A stretch of 64,000 nucleotides of DNA, from positions 76,400 through 140,399 of the forward strand of contig JH154797.1 of the NCBI GenBank assembly GCA_000226015.1, written 5' to 3'. Source of the DNA: Mnemiopsis leidyi. Lineage: Eukaryota > Ctenophora > Tentaculata > Lobata > Bolinopsidae. Every line of letters starts with the position of its first letter. Position 1 is the stretch's first letter. The notes beneath the pieces were generated by a model. The model searched no databases, was not told the DNA's origin, and was given only the letters and a program-made list of their open reading frames with translations. Of the stretch, positions 10,591 through 23,340 are shown piece by piece. Position numbers and translations under genes: made by a program.

Positions 10591-12201
10591 GAAAACTATA
10601 TATTGATTTGAAGCAGAGCAGGAAATTGGACAGTTTACTAGTATTGCCCTAGGTGAACCCTTTCGCGCCATTGGATGTTAAACACGTAATCCTCAGGAAA
10701 TAGTTAAACTGAAAGTGAACTACGAAAATAATAATCGTTTGATCTATTTTTTTGTAATTTACTAATGCTGACTTTGTTATAAGATTTTTTGCTCTTGAAA
10801 CTCTTTTAAACACATTGCTGGTCAGTGTCATATTTATGTTGTTCTCCTTTTGTGATAATCAGTCTACAGATTCTCCCAAGATATTAAAATAGTAAAATTT
10901 TGCGTAGGCTTTTTTAATTCAATTTTTATTCTGTTGCAAAAGTTATTGCAGAAACAAGTTAGACAGATAAAAGAAAATTATTCAATTATCAGATATCTCC
11001 AATTCTGCAAGCTAGAAAGACCGATAAAATGACATCCAGTTTCCATATCCTTATAATTTATGTTTAATGTTTAATTCCTTTCATAGTTTCATAGTTTTTT
11101 GGAATGTGCCATGCCTTAATGCAAATGAACGGATCAGAAACTAAAATTATAACAGCCCAGCTTTATAATCATATGGCGTTTTAACGACTTAAATGCTCAA
11201 TAAAATTAAACCGTTTAAAATCATTACAAGTTCTTCCACGTACTTTTATAGATTGAATTCATCTTCCATTCCTTTGTTATCAATATAAATATAAGGTATT
11301 GAAATATTGCAGAATGCAGTGTCTATTTTGTTACAATGAAGATGCTTACATGCCTTGTAAAATCCATTTAAAAAAATCGAAGATTTCTTATTCCACATAA
11401 TCACCACGTTCATTTACTAAAAGTAAAGTTTAGAACTTATTTCATCAAAATCGTGCCTACTTTGCTTACAAATTGAATATACTAAATAAGTAACTTCACT
11501 TACACGTTATACATTAGCGCACGACGTTGAAATGAGTTGCTATTTAAGTTTAAAATCCAGCCTCTTATGCAGAGGTCTCAAACTTGAAGAAACACAACGA
11601 ACTTTATATGATAGTCTTAACGTAAAATCTACATGGTTAATATCAAAAGAGACGACAGAATATTTGTGGCCGAAATTTTGATAACCGGACTTTTTTAGTT
11701 ATGCCAAGTTGTTTGTAAAATAACATGCAATTCGATAAAATGTGATAAAGAGTTTTATCGTTTGTTTTTTATCGTTTGTTATAATCAAAATCTGCATTTT
11801 ATAGGTCAACAGCAGCTGTGAATGAAATACGAGTCTTATCAACTTTCTACAATCAAATTACCTATCACAAAATGTGTCCCACAAGAATTAAGAAGTACAC
11901 GCACGACTCCTTTAATACCCTCAGAATTTAGGTATTGACCAGTTGAACTTGAAGCACTTCTCACTTGCTTGCTATTTGATTTTTAAGGTATATTTCTACT
12001 CGAGATTTTTGATTACCTTACTTGGGATTATTATGATCGGGTAAAAGTTTCGGGTCCGAGAAATTTCGCCATTATTTTTCCGGGCCATAATTTTCCAGTT
12101 GTGATTGAGCATCCCGCCTTAATCCTCATTAAGCAAGAAATGTAACTGCGACGCAGTGGATATCAACTTTTTTATCTTTATCACAATAACCATCATAATT
12201 C
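10591..12201. other. Intergenic between SOUL copies 2 and 3
   Basis: AT-rich and non-coding in appearance, including the copy 2 3' UTR. A small duplication, TTTTATCGTTTGTT, lies at about 11750-11780. I see no exon or RNA gene. Confidence 0.5.
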
Positions 12202-13196
12202 ATGGCAGGGATGTTCAAACTTGTGGCAGTGTATGCGCTGCTTGTCATCGCATTTGCCTTTGACCTCGGTGAGCTTGATGAAGGGACATATGAGAGCCTC
12301 TTGAGGGAACAGGGATTCTCTGAAGAAGACATCCAACAATTTGTTGAGGTATATAGTTTTCTCAATCAGTATATAGGAATAATAATTGAAAGCCCAAAAA
12401 AATCAGTCGAATGGTGATTCAATTAGAGGATCATTAACGGACATTGCATTTTCACCTTCAAAAAAATCGTTTTTGACATTCTTGTTTTATCTTATCATTG
12501 TATTTTCAGGAGCATCGAGAGCATCAGTCAGCTGTCTCTAAGGATATTCCTTGGCACGTAGCCAGAGGATACAGGGAGTGTCCTGAGTACATCAGGAGAT
12601 GTGGGGAATCCTGCACCGGATGTCTCCGACCTAGACTACGAGCTGACATATGTGAAGAGTGCGACTGCCCAGAGTCAACTAAGGTCGAATCTTCTGCTTG
12701 TGGCTTTAACACGAGGGAATTCGCCCGTGCCAAGTGGGCATCGACACCAGTCGATACCAGCTCTAACAATGGCTACACAGACGCTTTCTGGAGACTTTTC
12801 AAGTACATCAACAAAGCTAACGACCGGGGTGTTCGAATGGGCAAGAGAGTTTACATGGTGAAAATTTGGTCTGCAAGGAATCACATTTTCAGTGTCAAAA
12901 GTGGAATGATGGCCGTGTACCTGCCCTCCGCATTTCAAGCAAGCCCTCCGGCTCCAACAGACGACCAGGTCACCGTGGAGGAGTGGGACGAATTCACCAC
13001 CTACAGCCGAGCTTACGGAGGCGCAGAGCGGTCAGATGATCGTAAATTCCTTCAAACTGAGTTCAACATTCTGAAAGCAGTGCTTGCTAAAGAGGACATC
13101 ACACCAGACTCCAGTAAGTACATGATATTCAAGGATCTCGTTCCAGGATGTGCAATGCAGAGGACTGAAGTCACAATGTTCGCTGATGATAATTGA
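12202..13196 (+). CDS. Secreted SOUL/HEBP-domain protein, tandem copy 3
   Basis: Two exons, 12202-12348 and 12510-13196, join in phase 0 across a 161-bp intron with a strong TATTTTCAG acceptor, giving 277 residues. An alternative start at 12211 would shorten the signal peptide by three residues. The signal peptide ends near AFAF. The cysteine-rich module has RECPEYIRRC, CTGCLRPRL and CEECDC, giving one more cysteine than copies 1 and 2. The SOUL domain follows from ACGFNTREF, with FWRLFKYINKAN, VYLPSAFQ and MQRTEVTMF. It is the most divergent of the three but intact. The putative poly(A) signal is AATAAA at 13287-13292, 90 bp after the stop. Function is inferred from family: extracellular haem or tetrapyrrole binding. 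Confidence 0.87.
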
Positions 13197-14676
13197 AAGA
13201 AAGAAGAATGGAAGTAAAAGGACTGCTAAGGGCAGTACTACGGTAACCTTGAGTTAGCATATGTGCTGCATAGCTATAACTCTTACAATAAATGAGCTTC
13301 GCTTTAATAAGTTTTACTAATTTTCACGGCACTTTATATTCTTTTTAAGCATTAAAATTGTGTTATACATTAACATTGTGTTGTACATTAAAAATTGTGG
13401 TAAAATTTAGCCGATAATTTTTGAACAAACGTGTAATTTTTATTCTAAGATTTATGTCAACTTATTGACATAATCTTAAGTAAATACCGAAAGACGTTAA
13501 ACAACATTTTTCTAAAGCCTAGAAATAAAACTTAAGAGATTGCAATGAAAATCACCCCAATTTTTGTAAATCAATTTCCACCTGACAACGTTGCCAACCT
13601 TCTCGTATACCGTATACAGAATATAGTTCCCAGAGTAGACTAAGTATAGAAGATGGAGTGTATGGAAGTAGAGTGGAGAATATTGGAGGGCTAAAGGGGT
13701 CGCTTTTATTTGTCACATAAATATCTTGATTATTTTCAAATTGAAGCTTTTCATTAAACAAATATTTCGTCGTTTACGCAATAATTTTCGTACTTCTGGC
13801 CTCACTAACGCACCTGACTCTAGCAAAAATTTCGCGAAATTGTGATGTGACATTTTAAAAATCTTTTAGTTATGTGAAAGTCATTTAAACACAATGTATT
13901 GTAGAGATGAATCAAAAGAAGACAACATTTTCAAAATGACAAGTCGTAGCAAATATTTGTTCGATGAAACACATTTTCATCTAACACTGTTTATTAATTC
14001 TCGCAGGTTATTTAACAGTAGCCTGAAAAAGAAATTTAAAGATACGTAAATTAATTTCATATGCTGTCTAAAGAAAATCGTCAAATCTACTTATAGAGAA
14101 GGCAACATGATAATCATAACACATGGAAAATATTACCTTTATTACATGTAAGGAAATTCAAAATCTCAGGTATAGGAATATTGCAATCCTATGTAAGGCT
14201 GAAAAATTCAGGAAATCTGTGTTCACAAATAACACAAACATCTGTCACAGACAGGTTGACATTTTCAAAACAAAATCAAAAAGTGAAGGAGTAAAACCCA
14301 TGAGTGAGGAGGCAAACAAACATCCTGTTGACCGGTTTTTCTTTAAAAACACAACGTGCTGGTCACATGTCAAGTCACCTTACTATGTTAAAATATCTAC
14401 TCGTTAAAATAACACGTGGGCTAAAAAAGATAAAAACCTGTTAGCTAGATTCTTAGCAATTGAGAAATCGAGTTAAGTTTTTTCAATCTTGGCTAGATAA
14501 TAATGTAGCGTCCCTATTAGCAAAACCATAAATCTGAGGACTCTGCGCACATCTAAAGAACTAAGAAGAGTCGATACACCAAAGGACCATGTTGCCATAG
14601 AAACATGGTACACCTGATGCAAGAAGAGCAATTTCGAGGACTGTAGTTAGGTAGGTGAAGAGAGATAGAGAGAGTC
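13197..14676. other. Intergenic between SOUL copy 3 (+) and the NPWamide gene (-)
   Basis: The two genes converge here. The region is AT-rich with no supported gene. An X-box-like palindrome, GTTGCCATAGAAAC, lies at about 14591. The 3' UTR of the neuropeptide gene must lie here; a minus-strand AATAAA is at 14138-14143, about 530 bp downstream of its stop. Confidence 0.45.
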
Positions 14677-15328
14677 TTATTTCCGACCCCAGGGGTTACC
14701 GCCAGAACCTGGCACCAGCTTGATGTCTGATCCTGAGTAGCAGAAATTTTAATCAGGTGGATAATTCTTATGATTTAGTAAACAAAAAAATTTAAGCCTC
14801 GACAATTAAGAAAGTTAAAAGGTCGTGGTAGCAATTACACTGATACAGTGTAATAAAAAGTAAGGCTTGATTTGAAGATTTTACACCTCTACTCCTTGGA
14901 GAAATAAATAATTATATACAAGCAGAATATAAATAAAAAATCAGTGCAAGTAGGCTGCGTGCACTTACCTATCAGCTCCTCATCAAGATCCACACTATTA
15001 CTGTCAACCTCTAATTCCGCATTGTCTCCCAGTAAGACGTCCTCACTTTCAACCAGAATACTGAGAAATAATTAAGATTAGCAGAATTAAATAATTTATG
15101 TCTCTTTGATTTCGCGAAACGTAATGAGTTTCTGTTGTTTGCTTTCAATTCTTATTTTAAGTTTTCAACCCGGTTAAAGTAATCATTCAATTATCATTAA
15201 GAAACCCATCATTCCATAATCATTAAGAAACTAATCATACAATAATCATTAAGAAACCCATACCTTTTAGATTGTGCTAGAACGATAACTCCGAGGATGG
15301 TCAAAAGGATAGTTATTCTTTGTTTCAT
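14677..15328 (-). CDS. NPWamide-type neuropeptide precursor
   Basis: Three minus-strand exons, 15328-15264, 15060-14969 and 14732-14677, sum to 213 nt and encode 70 residues. All junctions are GT..AG with matching phases (2, then 1). Residues 1-20 are a signal peptide (MKQRITILLTILGVIVLAQS). Residues 21-56 form an acidic propeptide rich in Asp and Glu. The C-terminus reads IKLVPGSGGNPWGRK then stop. GRK is a dibasic cleavage site preceded by the Gly that donates a C-terminal amide. The mature peptide is therefore probably LVPGSGGNPW-amide (after Lys57) or VPGSGGNPW-amide, the latter protected by the X-Pro start. Amidated peptides ending in NPW are known to me from ctenophore nervous systems; naming rests on that recalled family. 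One peptide copy per precursor. It should be made in neurons or secretory cells. Each exon is too short to be found by simple ORF search. Confidence 0.85.
15181..15263 (-). repeat. About 26-bp tandem repeat starting at the 5' splice site of NPWamide intron 1
   Basis: Read on the minus strand, the intron opens with GTATGGGTTTCTTAATGATT. The phrase TTTCTTAATGAT then recurs twice at 26-bp spacing, with unit starts GTATGATTAG and GAATGATGGG. The first repeat boundary coincides with the splice donor, so the second unit begins with another donor-like GTATG. Confidence 0.75.
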
Positions 15329-16825
15329 GGTGCTGTCAAACTGCTAAACTGTGAGTTATTTGTCAGCAAAACTTTACGACTTAAAGATATTATCATAATA
15401 ACGTTGAACGATGTGTTGAACACCCTTTGAAAACTATCAAATAAAAAAATACTACTTCAAAGCAGATAACAATGTCTGCATACAAAATTGTCTACGAAGC
15501 AAACAGTAAAACGTAGCATTGCGGTACTGGGTACTCTGGAAAAATCTACTGGTGAATTATATCGTTAAGTAATCTAAATCTAGACAAAAATATATCTTTA
15601 AGGAAAAGTATCCACTGGATATTAAAGAAAACATACGCGGCTAGCTGCTTAATTAGCACGATGATGAGAGGAAATCTCACAGAATGAAGCAATAACAGAG
15701 AAATTAAATACCAAGATGGGACTGACTAGGGGAAATGAATTCTTCCGGCATACATAAGAGTTCCGTGGTCAACTACAGCTACTCTGAAAGCTGGTCAATG
15801 TACAATTTCGACTAACGGAGTTCAGACATCACTAGATTATTCCTGCTATTGAGTTGTCCTACATATCATGAAAAAATTTACTTAATTTAAACTTTCGGCG
15901 TTTTAATCTGTAAGAATTGAATATGAATCGAATCTGCTATGACTGATTGTGCAGTGTTAGATGCATCCAATTTACCATTATTAAAGAAATGGACGACATC
16001 ATCGAGAGTCGAGACAAACAGTCAAGCAGGTACTGGTACTGGAAGGGCAGTAAAAGTTAAACAAGTCAATTTGGACTTTAGCTGAGTTCGAAATTTCTTA
16101 AATTACTAAAAATCGTTCTGTCTACGTCAAGAAAAGGAATTTCCCAACTCATTCAAATACAGAATAGCCTTATCTCTAGATCAAGGAAATTAAATTTTTT
16201 GATTTTAAAGATGTTCTTAGAGATCATCTTATAGTCGAAAGCTTAAATTAGAATTTTTATGTTAACTGCTTCCATGCTTTCATAACCTCCGCGCCTCCGC
16301 GGGCTTTTGCAGTTGTTGGGCCCAATTTAAGGGTTTGTAGCATATAGTTAGCACACTAACCACCTTATATAGTTCAATAGCTAGATTTGCCAAATTAGGC
16401 ATCACATTAGGACATCAGTCTAGACGGTATGAATAGCCAAGCCCGACATAATCCCCTAATTAAAATTACAAGCATATTTTATTCGATAACAACGTTACCG
16501 ACAAAAATTCAGTTGCTATAGAGAAAACGGTGCAGTAATTTAATGAGTAGCTTAATACTTTCAGAGCACCGACAAGATTGCGGTAAATTTGCGGGTAGAC
16601 CAAGCAAGCACATCTGAACAAATTTGAGCTCGTTAGCTGACCTCACTGAGGGGAGCCAATATTCAAGTTTCCGTGCCGACTGGGGCACTTACAGGGTATT
16701 TTGCCTATTGGCTGGATAAACAATAGGTTTACAAACCATCGGTATTTAGGGTTATGATTTCAATGGTCCCTTAACCTTACTTCTTAGAATATACAATACT
16801 ATTATATCACTTAAAAATTTTTTTT

Positions 16826-16843
16826 CTTGAGAACGTTCTCAAG
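16826..16843. repeat. Perfect 18-bp palindrome CTTGAGAACGTTCTCAAG
   Basis: Its centre contains GAACGTTC, the GAAnnTTC arrangement of a minimal heat-shock element. No gene lies near, so a regulatory role is unproven. Confidence 0.5.
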
Positions 16844-17431
16844 TAAGCGGTATTAATTAATTAATTAGTTAAAGTCAATCCAATGACTTCCGCGTATGTT
16901 CGATAATTTTTTACTCTGTAGAAACAGATTCAGGGTTTTTGTTGGACATATGAACTTGCGAATATTAGCACCTCAGTGTCATTAGCTCAATGACATTGAT
17001 AAAGCAATTCAGTAGGAGTTATTTCGCTCACTGACTTGAGAATGTACGTAAAATATGATGAGGTAAAAACTGCGCCAACAAATGTATGGCTGCTTCGTTA
17101 TCGAAATTTATTATTTGTGACAAAATTGAGCCTTCTCTCTCTGTCTCTCTTTCTGGAGACTCATGATGAACATTGAAGAATAAGACATATTTGCATATTG
17201 AACTTGGTACAGCCTCGCTAACTATTTATGCAATTTAAGAAATTCTAAGTGAGGGCAGATAAACAGATTGATATACAGTATATATCGATCGTATCTCAAA
17301 ATTTGTAAAATAAAATGAGGGAATATTGACATCAAAATATATCAAGGGATCATTTAATAGCATAAAAATTCAACTTATAAAGTAAAATAATAGACTTTCA
17401 TGAAGCTGAATGAGTTGATCAATTGTTCTTA

Positions 17432-17514
17432 CATGGAGAAATAAGATAAACAAGCAAGTTGAATCAGCAGAAGTGGAGAAATAAGATGAAATGAGCAAGT
17501 TGAATCAGCTGAAG
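17432..17514. repeat. Two-copy direct repeat of about 42 bp
   Basis: GAGAAATAAGAT followed by GCAAGTTGAATCAGC occurs twice in tandem with a few differences. Confidence 0.7.
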
Positions 17515-20500
17515 CCAAGAATTCAGAAACGAATCCGTACTTGCCGTAATAGGAAGATTCGAACTGGATTTATAGAAATCATAATCAGTTCAATAACTGG
17601 TTCAAAAGCAATAACACATTTGAAATTTTGGGGAAGTATAGATTAGCAATGTTGGCGTAAGCAAATAAAACGATAATAATGGGCTATTATAAAATGACGT
17701 CACATCTTAATGATTGCTCAAGTATAACGTTAGTAATTTTGTACAAGGGGTTGGATGAAGATAAGAAATTTAACCATGGTCATTAAGAGGTTAATTTATT
17801 CCTAGGTATCGAGGACGGCGACACGTATTGATTCAGCAGTGTTCAGTACTTCAGTAACTTTAGAGTCCAGAAATTTCCAAGCTCCCATCAGTCGCTCCAA
17901 GCTGTGTTCAAAATAAATGCAAATCATTGTCTGAAAATTCAATTCAGGAACAACTCGAAAGCAAGACATCGAAAAAATCTGCAGACCTCAGATTGGCCAA
18001 AGGGGGAGTGTTAAGATAAAACTTACATGAGTAATAGAATAGAACCTATGCTTAACAAATTTATATGGCGACAGTTTGCAAAGTGATAAATCAATCGCTG
18101 ATGCTGCAGAGCTAGATGTAGAACGTCCCACGGTCTAGCAGATGGTCTACCCCTTGCATTCTCCAGACATGCCGGGGTGGCAGAGATCTAGGTTTAACTT
18201 GGCTCGTGATCTAACAAATTTACCAGGCTTCACTACAATATTATTAATGTTTCGTCAGGGATATAATCTGTAACAGAAAGGCACACCACCCCATATGTAT
18301 AATTACCTTGGCTAAATTTGCTTTCTGAACGCTCAAATTACTTTTCAGTGGGATGGGCTGATGCATCATGCGAACCCCCTCTGGCTCTTTTGGTTGTGGG
18401 CGTCGTGAAGTTCATCTCGATACGTACCCATGTTCATTTAGGGGAGGTTATCATACAAGGTCTGATTTATACATAACTTTTGTGACTACAGAATACGTTC
18501 TAAAAATGACTCAAGGGAAACCCTTGAATAGAGAAACTAGTATGTGATTGTTATAAAGATTTGTAGAAATTTGAAGAGTCTGAAAATTGCCAAGGTTAAA
18601 GAAACTGACACAGACTAGTCAGAGCTAAATGCTTACTAGTTAGTGGTTAATTCTTATTGCAGAAAACAGGCGAGATTCATGTGACCTTCCCGGGTCTTAC
18701 TTAGAGACGAGGATAATTAAATAATCATAGCCTAACGAGCGATCATTCCACTTAAAAGTAGAATTTATTGGTGATAAATTGGAGATGGGTCCTAGCGAAT
18801 CTACTAAAAGGTGGGGTTACTGTTAGATTTACCCCGGTCATTTGCCTGAAAAATGGTATTCTTGCCATTTGGCTGATTCACAAATCAAAGTTTAAATTTT
18901 TAGATTAAATCATTGGGTTTAAATTTTTAGGTTAAGAACAAGGCAACATATTTCATATCAAGTGTTTTGAATAAGTTTGCCGCAAGCATTGAAAAGGCAC
19001 AAGATATTCTGGATATCTTTAGAAATAAGCAATGGCGCTATAAAATGGTAAGGGTGTGAGATAAGGCAATCTAGATTTACGTCAAGGCTATTTTTTAGTA
19101 CGAGTCAATACGAAGCGAATTCTCAATATCCCTCAACGAGTTATCACTCAATCGATCTTGATTAGTAAATTTTCAGGGGATATAATTGTCGTGTTTTCTT
19201 GCTCAACAGCTGTCGAACGATCAAATTAAAGACTTTCAGAAAATAATCATGCGACACAGCTACTGCAATTAAGTTTACTTAACAAGATTTTACTAAAGCC
19301 AGTTTGGAATCTAACTAGAAATAAACACTTGATCGACACATGAATCTGGAATGAAACAGTTTTTACAGCTCTTCTTCAATGCTCATGTCCTGCTTAAACA
19401 ATTACGCGGTTCAATGGGACAAGCCTTTAGCCTGTCACGGTAGAAACGGATGAAATTAAGGCTCGGTCAGTAATTTGTAATAATTGTCGGAATGCAGATC
19501 ACGTTTTATCAGACTCAGTAGATTCAAATCAATTTTGACCGAATTTTGGAACAGAGAAGGCTGGAAGGGAGTGAAACTAAATATTCGGGGTGTTAGGACT
19601 TCAGGAATCAGGAGTCGAAAAGAGAATCACGGAAGGTAAGAGTAAGATTATCAAAAAATGAAGATACTTTTTAACCTATTCAGGTGATTTTTATTGGGAC
19701 GAAATGCATGATTGTGTGTCGTTAGATTTGAAAAGGTTCGATAATAGCGATCGCAGAATACAGTAACTGCTTGAAGCCGTGCTATAAGTATAAGCTATTA
19801 AAGCCAAATGCAGCCAATTCCCTCATGTAATCCAATAGGCCATCATATATTCCATCCCAATGACCGACTACTAATATTCAACCACATACGCAGAAGACGA
19901 TGGCATACCAAACAAAACCAACCATATCCCAATAGTTCCGCAAGGTGGAGCTGGGGGTGAGGTAGAACCTAGAAAAGAAGGACCTGCAATCGGAGACGAG
20001 GCCGAGCTCTCGGAGTGGCTTTGGGGAGGATATTGGTTTAATGAGGCGGGCATTATATGCAGCTAGCTCCTTACTGGTCAGGGGGAGCAATCACTAAACC
20101 TATACTGGGTTAACTTAGGTTGGGTACTTAATAGGGGAATATAACGTAGTTATTGAAGATCAGGGAGGGCCTGCTTCCGCCCCTGAGCGTGGTGCTATGG
20201 AGTAGTTAAGTGCGGGGTTATAAATACTGGGGTCAATACCCTTTATTGAGGTGTACTCAATATAGATATAGTGGAGTCAATCCAGTGGTGGCAATATAGT
20301 GGAGGCAATATGCGGTGTGAGGAAGTCGAGGAAATTGAACAGAGTATCGATGCGCTAGAAATGTTTATCTGATGCTTATTTGAGACCAACACTGCTGTTT
20401 ATTTCAATAAAATGATCACGTGTAAAATTTTGCTGTTGGACAAGATTTTAATGGATCAGTTAATACATTAAACAGTGCGTAACGAGTAAAATTTTTGATT

Positions 20501-23247
20501 AAGTCCACATCGAACAAGCCTAGCACGCGTACACGTAGGAAAAGAAATGTGACTTGATCTTGGGGCTACTGCGAGAATGAAAGCACGAAGGATGACTTGT
20601 GAGTCGAAATCTCTGCCCGTCGACGATAAATGACGAGAGGGGATTCTGGCATTGGCCTGGATTCCTAGCAACGAAAAGCATTGTGCAGGCTCGCCCTCAA
20701 GCTCCTTCGTGCGCGCGACAATGGTTTTCTACCCAGTTGTATGAAGTGGCTGAGCCTCAGAGATAAAACCGCGCCGAGGTAAGCGACTAATGTGACTGAG
20801 GAGCCAGGAGAGAGAGAGAAGATGGTTGCAGGAGGAGGGGACTAATTCCCGGCTTTACCCACGGATTAAACCGAGGGTAGTTCAGGATCCTCTTATACGG
20901 GGCTTTAACAGAGACATCGTAACTGTCTCGTGACAATGCCTGCCGTCCAATCCCGGACTTCCACGTTTCAGGTCGACCAATGACAGGAATCAATCCACCC
21001 GGGCAAGGCTAAAACTCCTGCCGGCTCATGAATAAAATACAAAGAAAGAGCAGGAGCGTGGGGGCCCCTTTAATTGTCATAAAACAAAAGAGAGAATTGT
21101 ACTGTAATTGTGTAAATGGGGCACTAAGTCTTGCCCCGCATGCTGCGTAGAAACATGGGGAGTAGAAACCATTAGGCCCAAGATGTTTGGCACTGGATCG
21201 CCGGGAATAAGTTTGAACATTAGAAAAGCAATGCAAATCTTGTCTGAGTTTCTATTGTCTGGTCGATTAGTAAAGCTCCTTGAGCTAAGTTAAATCTGAT
21301 GGTTATTCAATACAAGGATAGTAAGACGACCGAGGAGAGGTATCCTGCTGCTAAAACTGCTGCTCAACTCTTTGTTTAAACATGGGATTTTATCTTACAA
21401 AACTGCAGGTTTATCTTTGTTGAACACAGCAAATTTGGACTGAACCACGACGGTTTATAAGAACCAAATTTGAGTTCGCTTTGAGGATTTGGGGAACGAT
21501 TACATGTCTACGCAATCGAAATTTAGACGTTAACGGTCCTTTTGGATGGTAAATTAGTAATCTAGAAGCGCGGCATGCGGTTCTGCAATCAGAAATCAGA
21601 AATACACCCATGTAACAAATTTCTTTGATGGTAAACACCGAATCAGGTAAACATCGAGGTAAATATCGAGGTAAATAAAAGGAGTATAATGTATATCAAC
21701 TGTGTTGAGCATTTGACCAATTTTATTTCTAATGAGCTATTGATCACAATAATTTTCTCTTATCTCTATGATGTTGATTAGCAGAAAAATATATCGACAT
21801 GTAATTGGGTATACACGGCATCAGTCATTATGGAAAATTGGAATATCATCTGGATCTCAGTTGGTAGGACACGTCGATCCGACCTAATCTGCATCGAATG
21901 GTCATCAGGAGGTTCTATGGCCCTTTTTATAAAGCCTGCATAATGTTTATTCGTATAAACAAGATCAAAATGAACACAACTTGTTTTCAAAGCTAAGATA
22001 GTAATTAGAATTTAGAAAAGGAACTCGGTAAGGATCTGATTCAGCAGAATTTCGTCACGAATATTTCAAAATTCATGAGGATACATACGATGATTATAAG
22101 ATAGATGTATGTATCATCTATGATTGTAATGAGTTCTGGCCGAGGTCTTACGGAAATCAAGAAGAGATTAGGCGAGACGACCAAGATGGTCAAATATAGA
22201 GTGATTTCAATCATTCTCTTTATTGCGAGTGAATAATATACGTCTGGAATCAAGAAGACTATGTTTTTTAGACACCGAAGCGTTTTGAAATACACAGACA
22301 TCAAACTAGTCAGGCAATCAAGTACTTGAGGGTCTAAATGATAGACTATTAATACCAAAACATCAACATAGCCAGACAATAATTAATCGTTAATCGTCAT
22401 ACACCAGCAATTAATCGAAGAAATTTATCCTCAAATCGACGAAAGTAACTGATGTGATAAATGACCAAACCCGAATGAGTATGACGAGACGTTGCGTGGG
22501 TAAGGATAAGGACATTCACCCTCCAAACCTTCATTGTTACCCCCTCCCTGCTTTGTCGGGGGATTACACGTTAAGATTTATAAGCACTGTTTACGGGAGA
22601 GTATACGCTCACGTCTCATTAAAGCGGTTGCTTGTCCGATTAAATCCTTCACTGTTGAAGTGACAATGGCGTTAATTACATAATCATCATAACGCCCCGT
22701 CAATATACGTCGCATACCGGTCACAGTGGTAGTTTTACATGCTAGCCTAACGGCCATCCGACAAAAAGATAACACGCCAACATCTTAAAAAAGTTGATGT
22801 CTAAATACCCCACCTTAAACACACCTCTATGACAAGAAGTTATTCGAATCGGCAGGATCGACTAATTCTAGATTTCTACAGCCGATTGTCCAATAAATCT
22901 GGTTATGTTGATGCATTCTCGTCGACATAGAGAAGTGTCACCAGTGGGTGCGACAGAATGGCAAGTCCTTGACTAGAGAAGAACTGTTCATGTGCTTATA
23001 ATAAGGTAATGGACTGAGCTGCGGAATAAGGCTCTAATAATTCAGGAATCTTTATATTTATTCGGTACAAGGAGGTCTGGGTAGGTATTTAAACTAACGA
23101 GGTTCGTCAGACCAACCAATCGACAAACCTTCCCTAGGTGCAGGGTTGAATGGATATTCATGGGAAAATTTGACGTTAATGAATAATTCATCCTACCAAC
23201 TGATTGATAAAGGAGCGAAAACAGGTAGTTCAGGAGTCTAAAGATCT

Positions 23248-23336
23248 GCGTGACCTGGTCGGATCAACTTCTATTGTTATGTAACCAAACAGTAATAACA
23301 ACACCATCATTGTGGGATCCGACCTCAGTGTCACGC
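23248..23336 (+). ncRNA. Possible structured RNA or small inverted-repeat element (long hairpin)
   Basis: The arms pair GCGTGAC with GTCACGC, then GGTCGGATC with GATCCGACC, then TTGTTAT with ATAACAA, separated by small bulges and a short terminal loop. It is followed five bases later by a second perfect stem-loop and a T-rich run. The arrangement could be a small RNA gene with a terminator-like 3' end, or a MITE remnant. Sequence alone cannot decide, and I do not recognise the family. A conventional microRNA is unlikely if the host is a ctenophore, since the canonical Drosha pathway is reported missing there. Confidence 0.35.
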
Positions 23337-23340
23337 AAAT

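Larger units (their letters stand above)
15329..23247. other. Gene-poor intergenic region, first part
   Basis: About 8 kb with no supported gene. Frames are short and lack domains. A GC-richer stretch at about 19860-21070 looks like decayed repeat DNA of unknown family. Short direct duplications are common, for example 17432-17514 and 18889-18935. A minus-strand frame at 22041-22379 is hydrophobic (see findings). Confidence 0.45.

Noticed and set aside
15737-15814. Short frame beginning MNSSGIHKSSVVNY
   Set aside because: Only 26 codons, no signal peptide and no partner exon. Probably chance.
18346-18477. Exon-like frame after a TTACTTTTCAG acceptor (WADASCEPPLALLVVG...)
   Set aside because: No strong donor, no neighbouring exon in phase and no family resemblance. 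Kept only as a note.
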